A DNA stretch of 64,000 nucleotides from Bradyrhizobium canariense (GTDB taxonomy: Bacteria > Pseudomonadota > Alphaproteobacteria > Rhizobiales > Xanthobacteraceae). The position numbers and the translations under genes are program-made. The first letter of the stretch is position 1. Each line of letters begins with the position of its first letter. The notes below the pieces were generated by a model that saw only the letters and a list, made by a program, of their open reading frames with translations, was not told where the DNA came from and did no database searches. The DNA lies in the NCBI RefSeq assembly GCF_018130465.1, contig NZ_JAFCKJ010000002.1:620001-684000 (forward strand), given 5' to 3'. Of the stretch, positions 51,638-60,251 are shown piece by piece.

Positions 51638-52669
51638 ATGCCTTGCACATGTTGCATCATCCCGAACGACGTTCTGACCAGGCTTTCACAGGACAAGAAG
51701 CTGTCCGCTGTGGTTCGCAAGCAGCTGGCCGACACCGTCCAGGTCAGTCATGAACTGCGCGAATTGCGGACACAGACGGCGAAATTGACCAACGTCGTGG
51801 CGGCGCGCGCCGCCGGACTCGTCACGCTGGCCGCGGCGCCGTCGGTCACGGTCTACGACTGCAAGCACACGCAGACGCTGCCGGGGACGCCGATACCGAA
51901 GCCGAAGACGTCCTCGGACGGCTCCGTCAAGCGCACCTTCAACCAGACCGCCAAAGTGGCCAAGTTCTACCAGCAGGTCTTCAACCGCAATTCGATCGAC
52001 GATCACGGCATGACCATGATGTCGTCGGTTCATTTCGGCGAGAAGTACAACAACGCGATGTGGAACGGGTCGCAGATGATCTATGGCGACGGCGACGGCA
52101 GCATCTTCGTCGACTTCACCAGGGGCAATGACGTCATCGGCCATGAATTGACCCATGGCGTGACCCAGCACAGCCTCCAGCTCGTCTATAGCGGCGATGC
52201 CGGCGGCCTGAACGAGAGCGTCTCCGACTGTTTCGGCTCGATGTTCCGACAGTGGGAGGCCAAGCAGGATGTCAAGAAGGCCGACTGGCTGATCGGGCGC
52301 GACATCATGGGGCCGGCGGCCAAGAAGAAGGGGTTCACCTGCCTGCGCGACATGGCCGATCCCGCCGCCAAGCACTGTCTGGCGCCACAACCGACCAAAT
52401 ATTCGCAAGTCACGCCCGGCATGGATCCGCATTACGCGAGCGGGCCGCCGAACCTCGCCTTCTACACGGCCTGCACGACGCTTGGCGGATACAGTTGGGC
52501 CAAGATCGGGCAGGTGTGGTACCATTCGCTGACCGGTTTCGGACCGATGCCGAACATGACGATGAAGGCATTCGCGGCCCGGACCCGGCAGGGTGCCCAC
52601 ACGTTGTATCCTGGCGATGCCGCAGTCTCCGCCGCGGTCGATGCGGGATGGAAGAAGGTCGGGCTATAG
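51638..52669 (+). CDS. Protealysin-like M4 metallopeptidase (thermolysin family)
   Basis: Zinc protease with a short propeptide, 343 aa, without a signal peptide. The N-terminal precursor motif PCTCCIIPNDVLTRL matches the protealysin-type propeptide (usually C..C.IPP/N.xL). The catalytic domain starts near residue 70 (VTVYDCKHTQ). Zinc ligands are His169 and His173 in HELTH and Glu193 in GGLNESVSD, with Glu170 as the base. The proton-donor His is His265 in GMDPHYASGPPN, where thermolysin has GGVHINSG. GGAG precedes the ATG. It is followed 47 bp later by an emfourin-like inhibitor gene, the pairing known from Serratia proteamaculans, which strengthens both calls. Confidence 0.94.
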   Translation: MPCTCCIIPNDVLTRLSQDKKLSAVVRKQLADTVQVSHELRELRTQTAKLTNVVAARAAGLVTLAAAPSVTVYDCKHTQTLPGTPIPKPKTSSDGSVKRTFNQTAKVAKFYQQVFNRNSIDDHGMTMMSSVHFGEKYNNAMWNGSQMIYGDGDGSIFVDFTRGNDVIGHELTHGVTQHSLQLVYSGDAGGLNESVSDCFGSMFRQWEAKQDVKKADWLIGRDIMGPAAKKKGFTCLRDMADPAAKHCLAPQPTKYSQVTPGMDPHYASGPPNLAFYTACTTLGGYSWAKIGQVWYHSLTGFGPMPNMTMKAFAARTRQGAHTLYPGDAAVSAAVDAGWKKVGL

Positions 52670-52716
52670 GCCGGGTACGGCGCGTCACGAAAAGCGCGTT
52701 ACGAAAGGAAGAAGGC

Positions 52717-52992
52717 GTGGATCGCTTGAAGATCGAGCGCGTCGGAGGGGTCGCCGGCTTCGGCGGCCCTCACCTCAAGAGTCGCGGTGAAGTGGCGTTG
52801 TCGGATCTGTCGTCCGCTGATCAGAAGACGGTGGAGCAGCTGTTTGCCGATCCGAAGAAAGTCGCGCCCGCGCATCCGGGCCAGGCCGACGCGTTCAGTT
52901 ACCGGATCACGCGCGGTGCGCAGACGATCGAAGTCCCCGAGCATGCGGTCCCCTCGACCATCAAGAGCAGCGTCAAGGATGTCCTGGAGTAG
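52717..52992 (+). CDS. Emfourin-like protealysin inhibitor
   Basis: A 91-aa protein starting at GTG with AGGAAGAAGG close upstream. The first strand reads RLKIERVGGVAGFGGPHLKS, followed by ALSDLSSADQKTVEQLF and SYRITRGAQTIEVPEHAVPS. The pattern (beta-strand with a Gly-rich turn, helix, then strands ending in VPE) and its position immediately after an M4 protease match emfourin, the proteinaceous inhibitor of protealysin-like proteases. It should form a tight complex with the enzyme encoded upstream, probably to protect the cytoplasm. Family assignment is by pattern and context. Confidence 0.82.
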   Translation: MDRLKIERVGGVAGFGGPHLKSRGEVALSDLSSADQKTVEQLFADPKKVAPAHPGQADAFSYRITRGAQTIEVPEHAVPSTIKSSVKDVLE

Positions 52993-53016
52993 CAATAGGG
53001 CCGGATTGGCGCTGTG

Positions 53017-53994
53017 ATGGAGGAGACGCTGCCGCCGGATTCCGCGGGCGCTTGGGGCGTGTCCGCGTCGACGAGCCTCGAGGCCTACCGCGCCTTGCGC
53101 GCCGACCGGTCGCGATGGCTGCCAATCGCGCTCGACATCGCGCGCGGCCGTGGTCTCGATACCAGCTCGCCGCATGTGTTTTCGACCGGCACCAATCTCG
53201 TGGTCGGGCTCGGCGAGAAGCTGATCCTGAAGATCTTCCCGCCGCTATTGCGCGCGCAATTCGTCTCCGAGCGCGGCTCGCTGACGCAGCTTGCGGGCCG
53301 CCTCTCGCTGCCGATCCCCGGGATCGTCGCGGAAGGGATGCGCGACGGCTGGCCTTATCTGATCATCTCGCGCCTTGCCGGCACGCTCGGCTCGGAGGTC
53401 TGGCCGCAATTGGCGGAAGCGCAGAAGGAGCGCGTGCTGCGCCAGATCGGCGAGACCATCGCGTCCGTGCAGCGCGCTCCGCTCGGCCCGCTCGCGCAGA
53501 TCCAGCCGCGTTGGGACGACTTCATGCGCGCCCAGATGCAGGGCTGCAAGGCGCGGCACACGCGTCTCGGCCTTGCCCCAAAATTCCTCGCGGGCCTCGA
53601 CGATCTCCTGCGCGATGCGGCGAAACTCATTCCGATGGACGCGCCGCCGGTGCTCCTGATCGGCGAATACATTCCTGAGAATTTTCTGCTCGCCTGCACC
53701 AACGACGAATGGTCGCTCGCCGGCCTGTTCGACTTCGGCGACGTGCTGGCGGGGTGGCGCGACTACGATCTGCTCGGCCCCAGCGCCTTCATGGCCGCGG
53801 GCCGGCCGGGGCGGGTGCGCAACCTGCTCGAAGGTTTTGGCTATGCGCAGCTCGATTTCACGCTCAAGCGGCGCCTGATGGCCCTGATGCTGCTGCACCG
53901 CGCCAGCGACCTCAACAGCCACATCTGCATCGAGGGCTGGCAGGAGCAGGCGGATGATCTTGTCGAGCTGCAGGAGCTGATCTGGCCGGGGTGA
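53017..53994 (+). CDS. Aminoglycoside phosphotransferase (APH)-fold protein with altered catalytic loop
   Basis: Kinase-fold protein, 325 aa from the ATG at 53017 (a GTG lies just before it). The ATP-site lysine is probably in KLILKIFPP (about 68-76). In the catalytic loop the family motif HGDxxxxN becomes LIGEYIPEN: Ile215 in place of His and Glu217 in place of the catalytic Asp, with Asn222 kept. The metal-binding DFxD is intact as DFGD (239-242), followed by GWRDYDL. Similar HGD-to-GE changes occur in a subset of hygromycin-phosphotransferase-like proteins, so it may still be active. It lies 24 bp after the emfourin gene and may be co-transcribed. Substrate unknown. Confidence 0.84.
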   Translation: MEETLPPDSAGAWGVSASTSLEAYRALRADRSRWLPIALDIARGRGLDTSSPHVFSTGTNLVVGLGEKLILKIFPPLLRAQFVSERGSLTQLAGRLSLPIPGIVAEGMRDGWPYLIISRLAGTLGSEVWPQLAEAQKERVLRQIGETIASVQRAPLGPLAQIQPRWDDFMRAQMQGCKARHTRLGLAPKFLAGLDDLLRDAAKLIPMDAPPVLLIGEYIPENFLLACTNDEWSLAGLFDFGDVLAGWRDYDLLGPSAFMAAGRPGRVRNLLEGFGYAQLDFTLKRRLMALMLLHRASDLNSHICIEGWQEQADDLVELQELIWPG

Positions 53995-54017
53995 TCCCTG
54001 GGTGAACCAATCACCAC

Positions 54018-54157
54018 TGTCGTCCTGGACAAGCATAGCGAAGCGCTTATCCAGGACCCATTACCCCAGGGAGGGGTTTTGCGAAGATTCGTGGTTGCCA
54101 GCTTCGCGCCGCAACTTCTCCCTGGGGTAATGGGTCCTGGCTTTCGCCAGGACGACG
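54018..54157. repeat. Interspersed hairpin repeat, class A variant (CCTGG arms)
   Basis: Left arm tgtcgtcctggacaagcata, right arm ggctttcgccaggacgac, with the CCTGG form of class A on both sides. The spacer contains 'taccccagggaggggttttg', 'gcgaagattcgtggttgcca' and 'ctccctggggtaatgggtcc'. The left arm contains an extra dyad (agcatagcgaagcgctt). It occupies the first part of the 396-bp gap before the sigma-54 promoter region. Confidence 0.86.
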
Positions 54158-54218
54158 GTGGTCCAATAGGCCGCCTACCAAATGAGCCGAGGCTTCATTC
54201 AGCTTAATTCATGAGCAA

Positions 54219-54239
54219 ATGCGTATCTTTGTATGCAAT
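54219..54239. promoter_or_regulatory. Possible activator-binding dyad upstream of the sigma-54 promoter
   Basis: atgcgta-tctttg-tatgcaat forms an imperfect dyad centred about 105 bp upstream of the -24 element. That distance is usual for enhancer sites of sigma-54 activators such as NtrC. It does not match the NtrC consensus (gcac-N7-gtgc) well, so the assignment is speculative. Confidence 0.3.
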
Positions 54240-54333
54240 GCCCAAGGCCTGGACGGCAAAGCCACACCGTCTTCGGGTTCTATTCCATCATGATATCAAT
54301 GCATTAGGAGCAGGATAAGCTCCCATTAAGCCT

Positions 54334-54348
54334 TGGCACGAACCTTGC
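54334..54348 (+). promoter_or_regulatory. Sigma-54 (RpoN) -24/-12 promoter
   Basis: TGGCACgaaccTTGC matches the sigma-54 consensus TGGCAC-N5-TTGC exactly, with the preceding CT and following GAA also favourable. GG and GC are at 54335-54336 and 54347-54348. Transcription would start near 54360, about 30 bases before the ATG of the binding protein at 54391. It implies activator- and ATP-dependent expression, often nitrogen control in Rhizobiales. Confidence 0.85.
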
Positions 54349-54390
54349 GAATCCAGTTCCAACCAGAAACTTTTGTGTTGGAGCCATTTC

Positions 54391-56013
54391 ATGAAGCGCC
54401 GCGATTTCCTCAAGTCCGTTTCCGGATTGGCCGCAGGCGCGGCACTTCCGGCCATGCCGTCCGTGGTCTCGTCCGCTTATGCCGATGCGCGCTCGGAGAC
54501 CCTGCTGATCGTCTCGGAAGGCGGCCCCAACAATCTCGACATCCACGGCGTCGGCACCAACGTGCCCGGGTATGAGGTGTCCTGGAATTGCTACGACCGC
54601 CTGATCAGCCACGAGATGAAGAGCGGCCCCGGCGGCGTGCCCTATTACGACCGCGACAAGTTCAAGGGCGAGCTCGCCGAGGACTTCAAGATCGACGACA
54701 TGTCGGTCACCTTCAAGCTGAAGAAGAACGCCAAATTCCACGACGGCGCGCCTGTGACCGCCAAGGACGTGAAGTGGTCGCTCGACCGCGCCGTCAGCGT
54801 CGGCGGCTTCCCCACCTTCCAGATGAGCGCGGGCTCGCTTACGAAGCCCGAGCAGTTCGTCGTGATCGACGACTACACGGTGCGTGTCGACTTCCTGAAG
54901 AAGGACAAGCTGACGATCCCCGATCTCGCGGTGATCGTGCCCTGCATCATCAATTCCGAACTGGTGAAGAAGAACGCCAGCGAGAAGGATCCCTGGGGTC
55001 TCGAATTCACGAAACAGCAGACCGCGGGCTCCGGCGCCTACAAGGTGACGAAGTGGACCGCCGGCACCGAAGTGGTGATGGAGCGCAACGAGGATTGGGT
55101 CGGCGGTCCCCTGCCGAAGATCAAGCGCGTGATCTGGCGCATGGTGCCGCAGGCCGGCAACCGCCGCGCGCTGCTGGAGCGCGGCGACGCCGACATCTCC
55201 TACGAGCTGCCGTTCAAGGACTTCCAGGAGATGAAGGCGAGCGGCAAGCTCAACGTGGTGTCGCTGCCGTTCTCCAACGGCATCCAGTACATCGGCATGA
55301 ACGTGACCAAGCCGCCGTTCGACAATCCCAAGGTGCGTCAGGCGGTCGCCTACGCGATTCCCTATCAGAAGATCATGGACGCGGTGATGTTTGGCCTCGC
55401 GAATCCGATGTTCGGCGCGGCCAAGGACAAACCGACCGAAGTCGCCTGGCCGCAGCCGCACAAATACAACACCGACATGGAGAAGGCGAAGGCGCTGATG
55501 GCGGAAGCCGGCTACGCCAACGGCTTCGAGACCACGATCTCGTTCGATCTCAACTTCGCCGGCGTCAACGAGCCGCTCTGCGTGCTGGTGCAGGAGAGCC
55601 TGGCCCAGATCGGCATCAAGACCACCATCAACAAGGTGCCCGGCGCCAACTGGCGCACCGAATTGAACAAGAAGGAGATGCCGCTCTTCACCAACGTGTT
55701 CTCGGGCTGGCTCGATTACCCCGAATACTTCTTCTACTGGTGCTATCACGGCAATAATTCCGTCTTCAACACCATGAGCTACAAGTCGGGGGAGATGGAC
55801 AAGCTGATCGACGGCGCGCGTGTTGCTGCCGCCACCGGTGACACCGCGACCTACGACGCCGACGTGAAGGGGTTTGTCGACCTCGCCTACAGCGATATCC
55901 CGCGCATCCCGCTGTACCAGCCCTTCGTCAACGTCGCGATGCAGAAGAACATCAGCGGCTACCAATACTGGTTCCACCGCCGCCTGGATTATCGCGCGAT
56001 GGCGAAGGGGTGA
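54391..56013 (+). CDS. Tat-exported extracellular solute-binding protein, family 5 (DppA-like)
   Basis: Periplasmic receptor of the importer encoded downstream, 540 aa. A twin-arginine signal KRRDFLKSVSGLAAGAALP is at residues 2-20, unusual among DppA-like proteins, which normally use Sec. The mature part shows LLIVSEGGPNNLDIHGVGTN, then LKKNAKFHDGAPVTAKDVKW and KVRQAVAYAIPYQKI, standard family-5 landmarks. It is preceded by TTGGAG and by a consensus sigma-54 promoter. First gene of an apparent operon (receptor, two permeases, fused ATPase, AtzG/E/H-like, GntR). The linked amidase genes suggest a ureide or amide ligand. Confidence 0.94.
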   Translation: MKRRDFLKSVSGLAAGAALPAMPSVVSSAYADARSETLLIVSEGGPNNLDIHGVGTNVPGYEVSWNCYDRLISHEMKSGPGGVPYYDRDKFKGELAEDFKIDDMSVTFKLKKNAKFHDGAPVTAKDVKWSLDRAVSVGGFPTFQMSAGSLTKPEQFVVIDDYTVRVDFLKKDKLTIPDLAVIVPCIINSELVKKNASEKDPWGLEFTKQQTAGSGAYKVTKWTAGTEVVMERNEDWVGGPLPKIKRVIWRMVPQAGNRRALLERGDADISYELPFKDFQEMKASGKLNVVSLPFSNGIQYIGMNVTKPPFDNPKVRQAVAYAIPYQKIMDAVMFGLANPMFGAAKDKPTEVAWPQPHKYNTDMEKAKALMAEAGYANGFETTISFDLNFAGVNEPLCVLVQESLAQIGIKTTINKVPGANWRTELNKKEMPLFTNVFSGWLDYPEYFFYWCYHGNNSVFNTMSYKSGEMDKLIDGARVAAATGDTATYDADVKGFVDLAYSDIPRIPLYQPFVNVAMQKNISGYQYWFHRRLDYRAMAKG

Positions 56014-56108
56014 GGGGGCATGCTGATGGTCGACGACGCATCGGCATGTGTTGGTCTCTGGAATCCTTGCGGTGCAGGTTCTTCATTCCGTGAGGCGGCC
56101 ACCGCTCT

Positions 56109-56238
56109 CTCATTCCCTCCCCCCTTGCGGGGTCCGAGGCGAGCGAAGCTCGCTCTCGAGGGCGGGGAGAGGGGTAGCCACGAACACCGACCTCTCCTGG
56201 GGTCACCCCTCTCCCTCCCCCGCAAGGGGGGAGGGAAC
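56109..56238. repeat. Interspersed repeat, class C, inside the importer operon
   Basis: Left hairpin ccctccccccttgcgggg, then a small extra dyad (gcgagcgaagctcgctc), ggcggggagaggggtagcc, and the inverted ggtcacccctctccctc with the right hairpin cccgcaagggggg. It lies between the binding-protein gene and the first permease gene (gap 56014-56291). In this position it may stabilise the receptor part of the transcript or reduce read-through into the permeases. Confidence 0.83.
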
Positions 56239-56291
56239 GCAGCGGAGTACGCGGCTAGCAGTGTGCGCAACACACGCAGGAGTGCCACGCC

Positions 56292-57305
56292 ATGCTGACC
56301 ATGATCGGCAAGCGCCTGATGTTCGCGATTCCCTCGCTGATCGGGGTCGTCATCGTCACCTTCCTGCTGACCCGCGCGCTGCCGGGTGATCCCGCCGCGT
56401 ATTTCGCCGGCCCCGCCGCGACGAAGGAAGCGGTCGAGCAGATACGCAAGAAGCTCGGCCTCGACAAGCCGTTGATCGAGCAGTTCTTCCGGTACACCAA
56501 CGATCTCGCCCATGGCGATTTCGGCAACTCGCTCACGACGGGCCAGCCGGTCGCGGCCGAGATCCGCAACCGCCTGCCGGCCTCCGCCGAGCTGACGCTG
56601 CTCGGCCTGATCGTCTCGATCGTGATTGCGATTCCGCTCGGTGTGCTGGCGGCGACGCGGCCGGGATCGTGGGTCGATCATCTCTGCCGGGTGACGACGA
56701 CGGCCGGCGTATCGTTGCCGGTGTTCTTCACCGGCCTCGTGCTGGTCTATGTCTTCTATTTCTGGCTCGGCTGGTCGCCCGCGCCGCTCGGCCGGCTCGA
56801 CGTGTTCTACAGCGCGCCGCCGACGGTGACCGGCTTCTATCTGATCGACACCCTGATCGCGCGCGACTTCGAGGCGTTCCGTTCGGCATGCAGCCAGCTC
56901 ATCCTGCCGGCGACGACGCTTGCGATCTTCTCGCTGGCGCCGATCGCGCGCATGACGCGCGCCTCGATGCTGGCGGTGCTGTCGTCGGAGTTCGTTCGCA
57001 CCGCGCGCGCCAGCGGCCTGTCGCCCGCGACCGTCATCGTCACCTACGCGTTCCGCAACGCGATGCTTCCCGTCATCACCACGCTGAGCATGGTGTTCTC
57101 GTTCCTGCTCGGGGCCAACGTGCTGGTGGAGAAAGTGTTCGCCTGGCCCGGCATCGGCTCCTATGCGGTGGAAGCGCTGATCTCGTCGGACTTCGCGCCG
57201 GTGCAGGGTTTCGTGCTGACCATGGCGGTCATGTACGTACTGCTCAATCTCGTGATCGACATTTTGTACGGCGTGATCGATCCGCGCGTGCGGCTGGAGG
57301 GCTAA
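56292..57305 (+). CDS. Peptide/amide-type ABC transporter permease, DppB-like
   Basis: Inner-membrane permease, 337 aa. The N-terminal helix is RLMFAIPSLIGVVIVTFLLTRALPGDP (in part), followed by the periplasmic loop with RKKLGLDKPLIEQFFRY. The coupling segment is FVRTARASGLSPATVIVTYA (about 233), and the tail ends in YGVIDPRVRLEG. AGGAG lies ahead of the ATG after a repeat-filled gap. It pairs with the DppC-like permease starting 3 bp after its stop. Confidence 0.94.
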   Translation: MLTMIGKRLMFAIPSLIGVVIVTFLLTRALPGDPAAYFAGPAATKEAVEQIRKKLGLDKPLIEQFFRYTNDLAHGDFGNSLTTGQPVAAEIRNRLPASAELTLLGLIVSIVIAIPLGVLAATRPGSWVDHLCRVTTTAGVSLPVFFTGLVLVYVFYFWLGWSPAPLGRLDVFYSAPPTVTGFYLIDTLIARDFEAFRSACSQLILPATTLAIFSLAPIARMTRASMLAVLSSEFVRTARASGLSPATVIVTYAFRNAMLPVITTLSMVFSFLLGANVLVEKVFAWPGIGSYAVEALISSDFAPVQGFVLTMAVMYVLLNLVIDILYGVIDPRVRLEG

Positions 57306-57307
57306 TC

Positions 57308-58207
57308 ATGAGCACCGTTGCGCCTGCTGTTGAACCCGTCGGTCCCGCGCGCACGTCGGGACTCGCCGCAATCCTCGACCAGACCCGCTACGTGCTCGGC
57401 GAGAACAAGGTCACGGGTTTTGCTTTCGCGCTGCTGGTCGTGATCCTCCTTGCCGCGATCTTCGGCCCCTATGTGGTGCCGTATGACCCGCTGGCGTCCG
57501 ACACCGCGGCGTCGCTGAAGCCGCCATCGGCCGCGCACTGGTTCGGCACCGACCAATTGGGCCGCGACATCTTCAGCCGGGTCGTGGTGGCGACGCGGCT
57601 CGATACGTTCATCGCGGTCGCCTCCGTCGTGCTGGTGTTCCTGATGGGCGGGCTCGCCGGCATCGCGGCCGGCTATTTCGGCGGCTGGACCGATCGCATC
57701 GTCGGCCGCATCGCCGATACCATCATGGCGTTCCCGCTGTTCGTGCTGGCGATGGGCATCGTCGCAGCCCTCGGCAACACCGTGCAGAACATCATCCTGG
57801 CGACAGCCATCGTGAATTTCCCGCTCTATGCCCGCGTCGCGCGCGCCGAAGCCAACGTGCGCCGCAATGCCGGCTTCGTGCAGGCCGCGCGTCTGTCCGG
57901 CAACGGCGAATTCCGCATTCTCCTCGTGCATATCCTGCCGAACATCATGCCGATCATGATCGTGCAGATGTCGCTGACCATGGGCTACGCCATCCTCAAT
58001 GCCGCAGGCCTGTCCTTCATCGGCCTCGGCGTCCGTCCGCCGACGGCAGAATGGGGCATCATGGTCGCCGAAGGCGCCGGCTTCATGGTCTCCGGCGAAT
58101 GGTGGATCGCGCTGTTCCCGGGCCTCGCTTTGATGATCGCCGTGTTCTGCTTCAACCTCCTCGGCGACGGTTTGCGCGACATCGTCGACCCGCAGCGGAG
58201 GACGTGA
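57308..58207 (+). CDS. Peptide/amide-type ABC transporter permease, DppC-like
   Basis: Second permease subunit, 299 aa. A cytoplasmic tail precedes helix 1 (GFAFALLVVILLAAIFGPYVV). The family motif HWFGTDQLGRDIFSRVVVATR is at about 78-98 (in part), the coupling helix is RAEANVRRNAGFVQAARLSG, and the tail is GDGLRDIVDPQRRT. The ATG at 57308 is 3 bp beyond the dppB-like stop. It is followed by a fused ATPase gene 94 bp downstream, a gap in which I see no other element. Confidence 0.94.
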   Translation: MSTVAPAVEPVGPARTSGLAAILDQTRYVLGENKVTGFAFALLVVILLAAIFGPYVVPYDPLASDTAASLKPPSAAHWFGTDQLGRDIFSRVVVATRLDTFIAVASVVLVFLMGGLAGIAAGYFGGWTDRIVGRIADTIMAFPLFVLAMGIVAALGNTVQNIILATAIVNFPLYARVARAEANVRRNAGFVQAARLSGNGEFRILLVHILPNIMPIMIVQMSLTMGYAILNAAGLSFIGLGVRPPTAEWGIMVAEGAGFMVSGEWWIALFPGLALMIAVFCFNLLGDGLRDIVDPQRRT

Positions 58208-58301
58208 TGGCAAATTTCCCGCTAAAATTCTCCAACGATTCCAATGCCATCTCTACTGTGCATGGGGTTGTTTTCGAGTTTTTGAGTGACGGGAGGCACG
58301 C

Positions 58302-60038
58302 ATGACCGCCCAGCCCCTGCTCGACGTCCAGGACCTCACCGTCGAATTCACCACCCGCCGCGGCATCGTCAAGGCGGTGCAGCACGTCAACATCTCCGTC
58401 GCCAAGGGCGAGACGCTGGCGATCGTCGGCGAGTCCGGCTCCGGCAAGTCGGTGACCTCCTATGCGGTGATGCGTATCCTCGACCGTGCCGGCAAGATCG
58501 CCGAGGGCTCGGTGATGTTCTCGGGCATCGACGTCAAGGCCGCGACCGAAGACCAGATGCGCGATCTGCGCGGCCGCGAAGTCTCGATGATCTTCCAGAA
58601 CCCGCGTGCCGCGCTCAACCCGATCCGCAAGGTCGGCGACCAGATCGAGGACGTGCTGCGCACCCATGTGCAGCAGGCCATGGTCTCGGACCGCGGCGAA
58701 AAGGCGATCGAGGCGCTGGAGCAGGTCAAGATCGCCCGCCCGCGCGAGCGCTATCACGCCTATCCGTTCGAATTGTCCGGCGGCATGTGCCAGCGCGTCG
58801 TCATCGCGCTCGCGCTCGCCTGCAATCCGCAGCTGCTGATCGCGGACGAGCCGACGACTGGATTGGACGTCACCACGCAGAAGGCGGTAATGGATCTGAT
58901 CGTCGAGCTGACCAAGCGCAAGGCGATGTCCACCATCCTGATCACGCACGACCTCGGCCTCGCGGCAGCCTATTGCGACCGCGTCGTGGTGATGGAGAAG
59001 GGCCGGGTGGTCGAGACCGCAAAGGCCGCCGACATCTTCGCCAACCCGCAGCACCCCTACACGAAGAAGCTGATGCGCGCGACGCCGCGGCTCGGTGTGT
59101 CGTTGCGGGATCTATTGCCGGAGGAGGAGGGCTCAGCCGTCGTGGCCGGGCCTGACCCGGCCATCCATCAGGCTTCGCAGGACGAGGCCGGGAAGAGCGC
59201 GCAGCCCCTTCTCCTCATCGACAAGCTGGTCAAGGAATATCCCCGTCAGGGCGCCACGGCCACGCTCGGCAAATTGTTCGGCCGCAAGCCGCCGGTCGAG
59301 CCGGACGTGTTCCGCGCGGTCGACGGTATCAGCTTCTCGGTCGGTCACGGCGAGAGCGTTGGCCTGGTCGGCGAGTCCGGCTGCGGCAAATCGACCACGT
59401 CGATGATGGTGATGCGGCTCCTGGACCAGACCTCGGGCCTGATCCAGTTCGACGGCGAGGACATCGGCGCCACCGCGCCTGCTTCTTTTGCCCGGCTACC
59501 ACAGCGCAGCCGCATCCAGATGGTGTTCCAGGATCCGACCGACAGCCTCAACCCGCGCTTCACCGCCGCGCGCGCCATCGCCGATCCCATCATGCAACTC
59601 GGCGACATCAGGGGGCGCGACGCGCTCCGCGCCCGATGTGAGGAACTCGCCACCATGGTGGGCCTGCCGCACAATCTGCTGGATCGCTTCCCGCACCAAT
59701 TGTCGGGCGGCCAGAAGGCCCGCGTCGGCATCGCCCGCGCCATCGCCCTGCACCCAAAACTCGTCATCCTGGACGAGCCGACCGCGGCGCTCGATGTCTC
59801 GGTCCAGGCCGTGGTCCTCAATCTGCTCCAGGACCTCAAGGCGCGGCTAGGTATGAGTTATCTGTTCGTCTCGCATGATTTGAACGTAGTGCGCTTGTTG
59901 TGCGATCGTGTCATTGTCATGCGGTCGGGTCGAATCGTCGAAGAAGGGTCTTCCGAGAGGGTTTTGAGCGATCCGCAAGACGACTACACCAAGGAGCTTC
60001 TGACGGCGATCCCGCATCCGCCGTTGCAAGTACACTGA
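58302..60038 (+). CDS. Fused dipeptide ABC transporter ATP-binding protein (DppD-DppF type)
   Basis: Both ATPase subunits in one chain, 578 aa. The first half has Walker A GESGSGKS, signature LSGGMCQR, Walker [13 protein letters not shown] and H-loop LITHD; the second half has [28 protein letters not shown] and FVSHD. A linker of about 40 residues (about 275-315) joins them, containing a stretch encoded by repeat-like DNA ([14 protein letters not shown]). Each half ends in a typical oligopeptide-binding region ([13 protein letters not shown] in the first). It energises the permeases encoded just upstream. Confidence 0.95.
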   Translation: MTAQPLLDVQDLTVEFTTRRGIVKAVQHVNISVAKGETLAIVGESGSGKSVTSYAVMRILDRAGKIAEGSVMFSGIDVKAATEDQMRDLRGREVSMIFQNPRAALNPIRKVGDQIEDVLRTHVQQAMVSDRGEKAIEALEQVKIARPRERYHAYPFELSGGMCQRVVIALALACNPQLLIADEPTTGLDVTTQKAVMDLIVELTKRKAMSTILITHDLGLAAAYCDRVVVMEKGRVVETAKAADIFANPQHPYTKKLMRATPRLGVSLRDLLPEEEGSAVVAGPDPAIHQASQDEAGKSAQPLLLIDKLVKEYPRQGATATLGKLFGRKPPVEPDVFRAVDGISFSVGHGESVGLVGESGCGKSTTSMMVMRLLDQTSGLIQFDGEDIGATAPASFARLPQRSRIQMVFQDPTDSLNPRFTAARAIADPIMQLGDIRGRDALRARCEELATMVGLPHNLLDRFPHQLSGGQKARVGIARAIALHPKLVILDEPTAALDVSVQAVVLNLLQDLKARLGMSYLFVSHDLNVVRLLCDRVIVMRSGRIVEEGSSERVLSDPQDDYTKELLTAIPHPPLQVH

Positions 60039-60064
60039 GATTACACTGATTGTTTGGGAGCGTG

Positions 60065-60244
60065 ATGGCCGAACCGCTGGACGATTATATCGACGCTGTC
60101 ACGAAAGCGTTGGCGTTGCCCGTCGAGGAAGCATGGAGGTCGTCCATTCGCGCCAATCTCGAGGTCTCGCTGCGGCTCGGCCGCCTCGTCGACGAATTCG
60201 CGCTGCCGGACGAGACCGAGCCGGCGCCCGTGTTCACCGTCTGA
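60065..60244 (+). CDS. AtzG/HpxX-like small amidase subunit (DUF4089)
   Basis: A 59-aa protein (MAEPLDDYIDAVTKALALPV at the N-terminus) with the DUF4089 pattern: two short helices, RANLEVSLRLGRLVDEFALPDE and a Pro-rich tail ending APVFTV. AtzG forms a heterotetramer with the amidase AtzE in 1-carboxybiuret hydrolase; HpxX is the equivalent in the oxalurate system. It lies 7 bp before the AtzE-like gene, as in those operons. It is essential for the partner's stability or activity in the known example. Confidence 0.87.
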   Translation: MAEPLDDYIDAVTKALALPVEEAWRSSIRANLEVSLRLGRLVDEFALPDETEPAPVFTV

Positions 60245-60251
60245 CGCCGCC

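Noticed and set aside
54219-54239. Calling the upstream dyad an NtrC site
   Set aside because: Only the outer TGC/GCA are right and the core differs from the NtrC consensus, so it is listed only as a possible activator site.
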